Assembly (NCBI GenBank): GCA_020740775.1
Contig: JAHEWK010000003.1
Span: 1,922,001 to 1,986,000 of the forward strand
Source: Ilyonectria destructans
Taxonomy: Eukaryota > Ascomycota > Sordariomycetes > Hypocreales > Nectriaceae
Direction of reading: 5' to 3'
DNA: 64,000 bases
The translations under genes were made by a program, and so were the position numbers. How positions within the stretch are numbered: position 1 is the first letter of the stretch; each line of letters opens with the position of its first letter. Positions 23,815 through 34,005 of the stretch are shown here, piece by piece. The notes beneath the pieces were generated by a model. The model ran no database searches and was not told the DNA's origin. It saw only the letters and a program-made list of their open reading frames with translations.

Positions 23815-23982
23815 TATCCGGATAGAGAAAGCCGCTCGGCTGGGGTTGGCCAGAGACTTTCAGACGGCAACGAGGACTACTGGGGCCAGGAGTTTATCGA
23901 TGTAATTAGCGGAAAGACGTACGAGCACTGGTTCGAGGAGCTTTTGCGTTGCGTGGAGGTGGTGCGGAAGATAGCCAGCTAG
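23815..23982 (+). pseudogene. relic 3' exon in AT-rich spacer
   Basis: The frame ending at TAG 23980-23982 reads NEDYWGQEFIDVISGKTYEH and then a helical WFEELLRCVEVVRKIAS tail, which looks like genuine protein. It has no start codon and meets a stop just upstream. Probably the last exon of a decayed gene; the family was not recognised. Confidence 0.3.
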
Positions 23983-24506
23983 GGCGAGAGGGCGAGAGGG
24001 CGGATTCGGATGGCTTGGGTCAATATGGGCGTTGGGGATCTTGGGGCGTTCTGGAGGTTGGGTCGTGGGATTTGTCAGTAGACATGAAGGCTAGAATAGC
24101 TGTAGGGCGAAAAAAGTTAATAGGATTCTGGCAGATGAAGGAAAAAAAAACAGCTTAAAACCCAAGCTTGGGCCTTAGCAACTGTAACGTGCACAACGAA
24201 AATGCAGTAAATTCAAGTATTAGGTTCCCGCATCGAGGGGATAATCCTTAAATCATAATTAAACAAATTCCCAAAGTTTGGTATTGTTAGAGCACATTAA
24301 GATCATGCAAAACCTGTCAGGGTAGTAACTGGGATTCTGATGTTGGTGTTTGGTGCTTTATTTTGAGCTTGTTTTGAGCAATTGGCAAAGCTATTGTATC
24401 TTGCTACGTGGTCCTAATGATGTACGGGGAGACTCTGGCTTCTGCGTATGTTCATAGGCGTCGTAATTGTTCCGAAGCATTTAGGTCCTATGTTCTGACT
24501 TTCAAC

Positions 24507-24987
24507 TCAGATGGCAGCAATCAACCCCTCGTCACCCTTTCCGCCACAGCCCTTCCTCGCCGTCACCTCAATCTCAATCTTCATCTCATCCTTCATTAGG
24601 GCGGACTGAAACATAGTCGCGGCGGGACGAACATCACCGAACCACTTCTGCAGGACGGGCCACGTCTTGGGAAAGTCGTCGCGGTCAGGAAGGATGTACT
24701 TGACGCGGATGACATCAGCCATGGAGGTGCCTGCATCCTTGAGGGCGGCGGCGATGTTGGCGAGGGTCTGGTCAGCCTGCTCGGCGACATCGGATGAGAT
24801 GGCACCTGTCTTGTAGTCGTAGCTACGTGGAGGGTGTTAGAAGATGCTGATGGCGTGTGCACCAAGTTGAGGAAGCCGGTTACCCAGTTGTACCGCTCAC
24901 GAAGACCCAGTCTCCGGTAACGACCGCTCTGGAGTAGCCGATCTGGGCCTCGAAGGCAGATCCGGAGCTGATGTTCTGGCGTGACAT
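24507..24987 (-). CDS. RidA/YjgF/YER057c/UK114-family protein
   Basis: Two exons, 24987-24884 and 24822-24507, with a 61-bp intron, give 139 aa. RidA proteins are small trimeric enzymes that hydrolyse reactive enamine/imine intermediates of amino-acid metabolism. Family features are GYSRAVVTGDWVFVSGTTGYD, the helix with EQADQTLANIAAALKDAGTS, and the C-terminal strand KIEIEVTA. The catalytic Arg of classical RidA (PARS context in E. coli) is replaced: the sequence reads RPAATMFQSAL. That places it in an Arg-lacking Rid subgroup without the standard deaminase chemistry. The C terminus extends slightly beyond the usual end with a Gly-rich tail. Function is therefore uncertain. Confidence 0.9.
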
Positions 24988-25633
24988 GGTACGTTGCTTC
25001 AGGCGGTGTGCTGAATCGTGAGGTATACAAAGTGAATCATCGAGCTGAAACAGAGGAGGGTAGAAGAGAGGTATTTGTACTCGATCGATCAACTCAAGTG
25101 TCAACTCGATATGTGAGTCATGTCTGCGTGTGACAACTCATCCCGATGATTAGCTTCGGAACTTATCACTGTAAGTAGCTCCGATGAAGCGTGGGGCACC
25201 ACCACATTTGGCTTTACTCGGATCGCGGGGCCGCCACGTGGGGTCCCTGTCGGGTTCGGAGCCGACGAGGCATTGACTCCAAAGGACTTGACTTGAGTTG
25301 AGATCTTGCACTTGGTATAACTCAAGAAACGATGTTCTCAAGGTCATGGGGTTGAGGAACTACCTTAGCGCTGGCTGGTGTTTCCAAACACCATGGTCCT
25401 GCACAGCATATCATGTCGGAAGACATCCGAGCTTGCAATCAAGATAACGACAAGAGGTTACCTCATCTCATGCTAGGTCGTTTCTTTTTGGGGCATTGAC
25501 ATTCAAGTTCTTTTTTTTTTCATTTGTACATCAGGTCGTGATATATAATCGTGGAGAGGTCGAGGTGTCTGGCCGAGCGTCGCAATGGCTACAGTACTGT
25601 ACATATCTTACAACCTCACTCTACCTGACTCAA
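24988..25633. other. intergenic: RidA promoter and AIM41 3' flank
   Basis: About 650 bp between two minus-strand genes, with no coding feature recognised. Confidence 0.7.
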
Positions 25634-26218
25634 TCAGGCGGTCAGTTCCTTGACCATCTTGGCAATCTCCTTCTTGTCAACATCCTTTCCCTCGAGAGCA
25701 CCAGACAGGCGCTTCATCACATCGCCCATGAGAGACTTGACGTTGATTCCGGCTGCCTTGGACGCCTCGACGGCCTCCTTCACCAGGGCCTTGAGCTCAG
25801 CCTCGCCGAGCGTCTGCACGCCACTGCCGGCAACGTATTCCTCCAGCACCTTGATTTGATCCTCCTCCTTCTGGACCAAGTCCTCACGGCCGGCAGCCTT
25901 GGCTTCCGTAACAGCGTCCATAGAGCTCTTCTGGATCTTGCGGATCAGGGCGACGAGCTGGATGTCGGTTCGGATGGGGCTGGCGGTCTTGGAGGCATTG
26001 AGGTTGGCGGACATGATGGCGCGCAGGACAGCCAAACGAGGAACATCCTTGGCGCGCATGGCCGTCTTGAGCTCGGCCTTGAGCTTGGACAGCAACGGCG
26101 GGGGTGCATCGTCGGTCGAGTAGAAGCGACAGGCGCGGTTCGCAGGCGTGCGGAGGGAGTTGCTGGGGCGGGGGGCCCGCAGCGCTCGGAGGAGTTGCAT
26201 GGATGGCTTGAAGGACAT
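25634..26218 (-). CDS. AIM41: mitochondrial GatB/YqeY-domain protein, AIM41-like
   Basis: Single exon, 194 aa. Yeast AIM41 is a mitochondrial protein affecting mitochondrial inheritance; the YqeY domain is related to the tRNA-binding tail of GatB amidotransferase subunits. The first ~35 residues are rich in Arg, Ser, Leu and Ala, ending near RACRFYS, a typical cleavable mitochondrial presequence. The YqeY domain then runs through LLSKLKAELKTAMRAKDVPR, VLRAIMSANLNASKT, LVALIRKIQKSSMDAVTEA and the final SLMGDVMKRLSGALEGKDVDK. The frame continues upstream without a stop for 69 codons, but that extension is not presequence-like, so this ATG was chosen. Confidence 0.93.
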   Translation of the reverse strand: MSFKPSMQLLRALRAPRPSNSLRTPANRACRFYSTDDAPPPLLSKLKAELKTAMRAKDVPRLAVLRAIMSANLNASKTASPIRTDIQLVALIRKIQKSSMDAVTEAKAAGREDLVQKEEDQIKVLEEYVAGSGVQTLGEAELKALVKEAVEASKAAGINVKSLMGDVMKRLSGALEGKDVDKKEIAKMVKELTA

Positions 26219-28471
26219 GGTGGATGGATCAATCGCTCGATATGCTCGGTATGTGCGGGCGTTTTGTTGGGATTGGGGCGTTGCGAGGTGGTGCAATGCG
26301 AGGTGTTTGAGGGTTTGAGCGGGAGAGCGGGAGAGCGCCAAAGCTTGGGGCGAGCTCAAAATTTCTGGCTGGAAATCATTGCGCTCAATTGGCCAGTAAT
26401 AATCGACTGACCATGCCACGCCCACCGCAACATTATCTCACCAGCTCCAGCTATTGTTGCGAGACCAGTAAAAATCGATTAACTATGAAAATAACAAATT
26501 TCTTGTGAGTTTTACGTAGGCTGCTATCAATAATACCTACAGGAAAGATAATTAGTCGCGTGTACTAAAATTGTCAATATTCCATCTGATGCAGGGTACG
26601 CTACGACGTTTTCAGCCGTGACGTACGACATTACCTTACGATGTTCCAGAACCTCGACAGTGTGAAGCAAGGGATTAAAGCTTCCCACGAAGAGGTAGTG
26701 TAAGCACTTGACTATCCTTGATTGAAATTTTAGTTAAGGGACGCTATAACGTTGCTGTCGAGGGGAGACAGCGCCAAGAGAGTGGCTGGTTCTTGAGATA
26801 ACTTCTCATGTACCCAGCATCAAGCCTAGCGTCCACCCTTTTAGATCATGATTTGCTGGTTAATTTCTCTCGCTTTGGACACCAATGAGCGAACCGCTCA
26901 CGTTACTGTTGATGTCGTCACTTTGCCCCAATTTCTTTTCCAAGGTTGTTGGTAGCTGAGGTGAGGCTGCAATGTCGGTGGACGAACGAGGCGCACAATT
27001 GGCCACCAAGCCACGGAATGCAACCCGCTGTCTGCCGGCGTTAGCGGTGTAGGTGCCTAAATACTGACGAGACAGGGTTCGCTGGGGCCAACGAATCTTG
27101 CCAACAGGGTGCAGTGCATCTACAGCCACGACGTCGACGACGACCGTCTCCCGTCTCGGGTAATTTTCGATAGAGACCTTGGTACGTGTCTGTTGGCTGG
27201 AAATGCTGAGGAAACATGTGGGGGAAGGGGAACCGTCATCTCCGCGCTCCTGTCATGCCTCAAACCTGCCATTGGGCTTGACGTTGAGGAGATCGACAGG
27301 CTTCGGAGAGCGCTAAATCACCTGATCGTTTTGGCACATGCAATCTCATGCGAGGGCCGGGGTTGACTAGGATCGGGGGACGCTTCCGTTGATAATTGCA
27401 ACCCGCTAGGGGTTGCACTAGCTGACCGGCTGTCCAGGGATCGATTTGAGGATGGCATCGGATGGGGATGGCGCAGTGGGGGAGCCGTGGCAGCTTGACT
27501 ATCGGCCCGGGCGTCGTCTGGGATGTGTGCTGGATATCAAGCAGCTCCTTCACCGTCCCGCCTCACCTCCGGTGAAACTCGGCCCTGACGTCTCTTTCTC
27601 CCGATATCGTATCCCACTCGGCTTCCCCAAAGCTTGGTAGCGGGAGAACGACGAGGGACATTGTACCTGGAGTAGGTGCTCCCGTAATCAAGTACTACTT
27701 GTAAGCCGCTTGTGATATGCGAGTGTGAAGCGATGTATCTATGGTTCGTCGCGATGGGTGGATTCGCAAGAAGCACGGGATGGGCCCGCGCCTGCCGTCT
27801 TCCCCTTTCCGCCTCGACATTAGTGGACTGTCCCTGAACCAGGAGGGGGAATTGAGTGGCACGGCAGTCTCCCAGTCTCCAGCTGCTACAATCACCGGGT
27901 CCCGTCCTGTCGGTAGCGAGTTACCCAGGGCCAGTTAGTACCGTCCCAGGGCCCTGGCAGTAATGAGACAGCAATAGCAGCCACCTCGAATGGGGAGGGG
28001 AACACGACAGTTTGTCAGCTTTCATTTCTACTGTGCTTGTTGTCTCGCCCCAACGAGACTCCTCCATGCCCAATGTGTGCCTGAGGTGAGGGACATAGGT
28101 ATCTTTGGTGGTTTGGTAAAAAATCCCGTTCCACATAAGGTAGTTCCTGCCATCTCCTTGGCGCCTACCTCACGCCGTCGGCACTTGACTTCCTGCGCGC
28201 CCACGCACACCCACCCCCCGAGTTCCTGCCCGTCTCGGCCGCCGGCGCCACCTGCATTCCCCCCGGCGGTCTAAACCTTCTTTCAACCTCATCGAAAACA
28301 AGTCCGAGACCCATCGAGTCTCCTCTATGGTAGCCCAACCTCCTCACACGCCAGGCGCAGGAATGCTGCGAATGACTCCGTTTCCACCGCCATATCCCGA
28401 AATATCCAATTTGTCTTCGTTGGCATCCATTGTGCCCCACAGCATCTCACAAGTTCTGGGCTTCGAAACGA
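26219..28471. other. intergenic: AIM41 promoter; one doubtful small spliced frame
   Basis: About 2.2 kb. Apart from the small frame at 26.5-26.7 kb, no coding sequence was recognised. A frame near 27.1-27.4 kb on the plus strand is open for 85 codons without family resemblance. Confidence 0.5.
26485..26703 (+). CDS. possible small spliced protein of unknown function
   Basis: An ATG exon (26485-26504) followed by GTGAGT joins across a 90-bp intron to an exon at 26595-26703. The 42-residue product starts MKITNFLVRYDVFSRDVRHY. The second exon reads more protein-like than its surroundings. It may be the first exons of a longer decayed gene, since a strong GTAAGC donor overlaps the stop. No family recognised; could be chance. 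Confidence 0.2.
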
Positions 28472-30212
28472 TCATCGACGTGGTTTCCGACCAATGCAAA
28501 CATAACTGCGGTATCAACTGTCAACATCCCTCCGTCGCCCTTGGGACCTATTGGTTTGCACAAACGTTCACTTACATGGGAAAATACGCCTGTGGTTTCC
28601 GGATCATATCCCCTCTCGTTAGTCTCTCTGTTGCTTCTCGCTCCAATGACCTTGGAGTGGGAGCCAGGAGAACTCTCACCTTGAAGGCCGGGTTACCCGC
28701 CTCACTCCTTGCTTGCGCGATTAGCAGTTGGAAGTCGGTTAACGTCATTCTGTCATGCACAGTCAGCTCAAGTAGCTTGCCAGCTGGCCACAGATTACAC
28801 ACCCGAGGAGCTGAGTGAAAGGATACAGCGCCAGCGAGTACAGCATCAAGTTCACATTTTCGTTATTCGCCCAACCGATATTATAGTCTCGAGGATCTGG
28901 TGTTCGCACGGCGTCAGAATACTCCCGTCGTCGGTTAAATTCGCGGTACTGTACCATTCGACCAAGCGCACATCGGCAACGTCAACAGCCTTGATTCGAT
29001 CTCGGTGAAGCCCGCGCTCCTCATCCAATTCGCCAGCTGCAGCGGTGCCCGAGGGTCCTTGTAGGGCTGCGCACTTTGCAAATACTGCCTTGACCACCTC
29101 GATAACGCATGGTCTGTTTCAAGGTTCCTTATTAGCAATGACCTTCGAATCCTAGGCGTCCAAAATGCTCGCCTCTGGTTAATGTTCCGTTATCGGATTG
29201 AGCGTTGAAGTATATTTCGACCATTTGGCACCATCCCCCCGGCCGCAGGACTCGGAAAATATCTCGGATATAGCTTCGCCATCGATTCGCGTGGATACCT
29301 CCAGCCATCATTTGGCTGTGGACAAGGTCGAAATGGTTGGACCGGAACGTGAACCTGGTTTAGAATCGCCTATTAAGCCAAGGGTTCGTCACCTCGGAAA
29401 GTTCGCCAACTCACCGTGCGTTGAGGTCGTCGACTTGCAGTTCGAGGTTGTCTGGCGGATTCTCTGGGATCATGTGCGGACTCACGTCTATGCCCAAAAC
29501 CTGTGTATTGCACTGTTAGCTGGATGCATGGGGCTGGACTACACAACCTCTCGAAATAAATGCCCTTCAGCATCTCGACCCCATGATGGCCCCAGAAAAA
29601 CCTTCTTTCCCTCTCCAAAGCCGCCCCTGCGGATGGTTGCGCTCCTCCGGTTCCAAGTGGTTAAATCAACCCTAGGATCCGTCACCGTTCGCAGAGGATG
29701 TTGACAGTATTCGGTTTCGTTTAAGGATTTGTCGACTTAATTCGATCGGCCAGGTGTCATGCGGATCGATGTGGCAGGTGGTGAAATTCAGAAAAGGAGG
29801 GAATCAACGTACCTCCGCGTTTGGGTTTTGTGCGGCCACGTCCACGGCCCAGTCTCCGGATCCGCACCCGCAGTCAAGGATCCTTCTTGGATTCCTGACA
29901 GGAGGGAATATTAGTCTGTTGTCGAACACGCTGTTGAGCACTCCGTGCATCAGCTCGAGGCGTGCAATCTCGTCCTGACCCAAATTGTTAGGCTCCATCG
30001 GCGCTGACTCGAGGTCAAGGCAGGCTCTGCTTCCTACCTCATCGATGGGTACAAAATATGTCCCGTTTGTAAGGGAATATTGCTGATAACTCCGGCCATG
30101 GAATTCGAGAATCTCGGCGAACGTCTCGTCAAGGGGTGCTGTGCCGTCTCTTCAAGGGGGCTTAGCGACACACTCCATCTAGCGACCAAGGATCCTCTTA
30201 CTCGGCATCCAT
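28472..30212 (-). CDS. LaeA-like SAM-dependent methyltransferase (Methyltransf_23 type), nine exons
   Basis: Nine exons: 30212-30202, 30149-29813, 29500-29415, 29354-29173, 29113-28955, 28896-28803, 28749-28680, 28589-28576 and 28505-28472. All join in phase to 328 aa. Such proteins are common in fungal secondary-metabolite clusters or act as LaeA-type regulators. The N-terminal part reads EFHGRSYQQYSLTNGTYFVP. SAM motif I is ILDCGCGSGDWA (about 94-105), followed by VLGIDVSP, FDLVHSQMMAGGI and VLRPGGWCQMVEIYFN. The end, AYFPIYVCIGRKP, is typical of the subfamily. One intron is GC-AG, one is 312 bp, the others 52-90 bp. The tiny first exon is the least certain part; the true start could lie farther upstream. 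No polyketide or peptide synthetase is near. Confidence 0.82.
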
Positions 30213-33200
30213 AATGGCGGCTGATTCGGAACCTTCCAAGTGTTGACAAATTCGCAAGTATGAGATGAACTTGGCTATCACTCAACGATATAGATCAGGA
30301 TGGATACGTTCCTGCTCAGCGCGATTTAGGTTCCTATCCGTTACTAAGGTGTCAGGTGGTACCCCGAGCATGGCCCCAGTCCACACATCAAGAGCCACCC
30401 CGGCGCTGGGATGCAGTCTCTAAAGACATATCTGGGTCTAAGGAGGCTCCTGCATACGGCGACCGTGAGTTGTACTTACAAAGCACGAGAAAGGTCTCCC
30501 GTGAACAGGTAGAGATCACCGACTCTGAATCGTTTAGATTGGATGCGAAAGGCTCTTATTTTCAAGATATTGCGCCGATCTTAGGCTCCGAGGGCGTTAT
30601 TGCGCCTCCAGAACTTGCTCTGAGTTCTGCCACCTCAGCCCTGAGCCCACTTCGGCATCAGGGATCAGCCGGAGACCTGGGGCTGTGAGCTAGTCTATAT
30701 GGGCAATGACCCAATACCGATAGGATGGAGTCGGTTATCAGAGAATGGCAAACATTAGTGTCAGCGAGTGCTTGGTAGATGTGGCAAGTGTCAGACTGCG
30801 GCCAAGTGCGAGGTCGTCAACCACGTTTGGTGTCTTAGCTGCCTAAGATGGGACAGATTTTCTGCCCTTCTCGGTCTGGTCCTTGGGGTAACGGGTCACG
30901 ATGGGATGAAATCAGCCAAAGCTCACTGGAACGCATTGGTACGCCTCGTTTACCACCCTGTTCCATGTTTGGGCAATGACATTGGTTCCACTCGAAGTGG
31001 AGGGGTTGGTGTGCCGCATGTCCAGACATGATTGCGGTCAACCACAGATGCATCACTGGGCTCCAGGGCCTGCCTCCCGTCGCCCCCCATTGGAGCCACC
31101 TAAATGGATCCATACTTGGACAGAGGCCTTCCCACCATGTTGATTGCCTGCAAGGGTATCAAGACCTGAAGAATGTACGGACGCCCCGGAGCAAGTTATA
31201 AGAGAAGGGGCACGAATACGAATCGTTTCAAGCCAAGGGCAGCATCAGTACACCCCGCACAGATGCTGTCGTATCCTGTTCGATGTGTGTGCCTTTTGGG
31301 GAACTGTGTGATACAGCATAAAGAGGGGCACTGGTTGTTTGATGACGTCTTGCAGGGGCCAAGACAGGGCGTCTTGGCCAACAAGAGACCCGTTAGTGGA
31401 CAGAGCAGCGACAAGCCGTGCCAATACCGAGGACATGGACTTGGGACTTGGGCAGGAGGTGGGCTGAAGTTGCCAGGCCATCCTTGAAGCCGGACGTTAC
31501 TGGAAAGTGAGGAGCCGTCATGAAGGGCAGTGGTGTGGCACTGCCCTGGGGTCCATGAGTATTTCCTAGCCCATATGGGGGATGCAGCCGAAGAACGAGC
31601 CGGTCGTGAGTCTGAAGAGTGCTACCACCGAGGCTGAACATCGCCCAGGCTCAGGGGTATCGGGTCGATCCACCTTCTGGAAAACAGGGCCCGGGCAAGG
31701 TCGTGCAAAGGAAATTCCAGGACCACGATCAAAAGACTTCAACCTTCACCGCCTCCTGTGTCCACTTCTAGGCCGACGATGGCCCCCTCGGACTGCGAGC
31801 GGCATATTATGCACCACCCAGAGGCAGCCTACGGGAGGAGGCTTCTAGTGGTAGGGGCTGACAGGAATAGGCCTCATGGCCACATTGGCGTAGGGACTGG
31901 GTCGCTAAGTTGCATCGGGCCGCGGCCTCTTGCGTTTGTGCAGATTGCCATTGTCCCGCCCGTCAGCTGGTTCTTGTTTAGGCCTCCCGTTTCTATGAAC
32001 ATCATACGAGCAGCCATGTCAGAAGCGGCAGAGACAGCATGATGTTAGCTGTCGCACTTCGTGTCTCGAAGGCTCAAGCTCGGCGACTGCACCGGCCGAC
32101 GGAGACCAAGGTGTGGTATGTGGAATCCCATGCTCTCGGCGACTCTTGGTCCCAACCGGGTCATCCCTTCTGATACTGCTTCCCAGTCTCTGGGGCATGG
32201 ACCCGAGCTTGGAACCAGGACTCTGGCGCCGTCTAGGGTTAGTGCTGGCAGTGGGTTCACTTGGATAACCATTTACCATACCCTGCCCCTACTCCCGCAT
32301 CCCCCACAAGGGCCCTCCTCCCCAAATGTCGCCATGCCTCATCTGGCCTTTGGCAACATCCGCAGGGAGCAGGGTTCTAACAGGCTGCAGAGAACTTGAA
32401 CTACGAGTCCTGGTGGGAAGGAGGAAGAGGATAGCCGCCGCTACCGCGTCCACATTGGACAGAATGATGGTGTGATGGAGAACAAGATCAGCGAAGGTAA
32501 AGGTCTGGGAGGGCCAGCAAACAACTCCCTTTGACAACTGGCCAACAACACAGCGCCCAAGCTAATGTCACGGACGCCCCGTTGCGGAAGAAGCCGCGCA
32601 TATGATCAGCAAATGATTACGAGATAGGATTGCATTAGGATGGCAGGCGGATTTGCGCAAAGTTGCTGCTACGTTATCACTCTCTGCGGCGTCCCACGAT
32701 TCTGGTACCCACACCAATCTTGTACGGCCGCTGCGGCCCGCTAGGACGGAGTGGTGTGGGGGAGACGAGAGCGCCGAACTCTGCACAAGGCTGCACGCCA
32801 GGAGGACGCCTGCTCCAGCTCCCTGCCATCGACCCCCCGAAAGGGCACAGTTAGCGACATGCAAAGCAAATCCTTGCGCGCTGATGTGCGTAGCCGCGGT
32901 CTCCCTCGAGAGCTCGCTTCGACCAAGGCGCAAAGTCTCCATCGGCCCAGTACTAGACGGTGCTAGACGGTTGCTGGCCGCTACCTTTGCTCCGTGAGCG
33001 AGCGTCGCGGAGCTGGGAGCTGTTGGTGCCCGCCGAGACAGGGGAACCTTGCTCGAGCGACCGTTTGCCGACCCAAGCCCTCGGGATTAGGACCACAGAG
33101 TCGGGAAAACGGTGGGCTGTGCCGGGAAGAAGGCCTCGAAACGAGGCTTGCTCTCTCTCTCCTTTCAGAAGTTCTTGCACATTATCCACACACAGGCGCG

Positions 33201-34005
33201 CCCAAAATGATACCCTCAGCCAACCACCTGCGCCACACTGACATGTCGCAGCCCGTTCCCCCTCTCCCACTCAGCTGTCCGTGGCCAAGTCACCGAGGGT
33301 CTCAATGGTGTCTACGAAGTACGAGGTAATAGTGATTCTGTAAGAGGCAATCATCCAAAAAGCCAGGTCCATTTCTATTTTGCTGTCCTTTCATAACACC
33401 CGACATTTTGTCTACACACCATCGTAATGCATCCCAAATCCCCCGACGCGCGAGAGCTTCCTCGAAAGAGGACAAAGAAGAGGAAGGAAAACAAAAACAA
33501 ATGCACTATTGTACAACAGGATAGGTCATCTCACACCCCCCTGGCAGTGTGCGCCCCCTCTTCGCATCTTCTACTAGATGCGATCAGCGTGAATGTTTGC
33601 TTGCCCCCTGCTTCCCGCTTACCCCCCTTTTCTAAGCCGTACTGTATACCCGAAGAGAGCAGCAACCCAAGAGGGCAAAAAGGAATCTGTAGCGTAGTGT
33701 ACGTATTTGAAATGTTGATCGTAAGCAGCCGTCATGCACGTATCTCCCAAACAAGAAACCCGTCCAGGGACATCGGCAAGGTATGCATAATAAAAGGAGT
33801 CTCGGAGGCGATGTGACCTCCCTTGATTCAAACCGGGACGCTGGTAGATGTGACAGATCATCTGAGAGGTGGAATTGTGAACGAATGCACAGCGGTATAT
33901 GCAGCTAGGAGGAATCAATGCTTGCCACGATCGGCCGAGTTTTCGGTCGGCTCGGGAGCAGATGATAGTACAGTGGAGGCTTTCTCTCGGGGCGAGCATG
34001 TGCTT
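30213..34005. other. gene-poor spacer, no gene recognised
   Basis: About 3.8 kb containing only short frames on both strands without motifs or coherent splicing. The left edge should hold the methyltransferase promoter and the right edge the PI4-kinase 3' UTR. A multi-exon gene missed by reading cannot be excluded, since the neighbouring methyltransferase is itself invisible in single frames. Confidence 0.45.

Larger units (their letters stand above)
22110..24506. other. AT-rich spacer with coding relics
   Basis: About 2.4 kb that is markedly richer in A/T than the flanking genes, with many TA-rich stretches. It contains a 79-codon frame and a coding-like fragment, described separately. Nothing intact was recognised; the left end holds the transporter 3' UTR. 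Confidence 0.6.

Noticed and set aside
22507..26875. 17-bp identity TGGTTAATTTCTCTCGC at about 22506 and 26860
   Set aside because: Roughly one such match per ten random windows is expected; no extended similarity around either copy.
28930..28960. apparent frameshift in the methyltransferase after WSNG
   Set aside because: A 58-bp GT-AG intron (28897-28954) restores the frame exactly and gives WSNDPRDYNIG, so the gene is intact here.
30002..30040. short intron in the methyltransferase at GATGAG/GTAGGA
   Set aside because: The candidate would be only 30 bp, below plausible intron size, and the segment reads through in frame without a stop.
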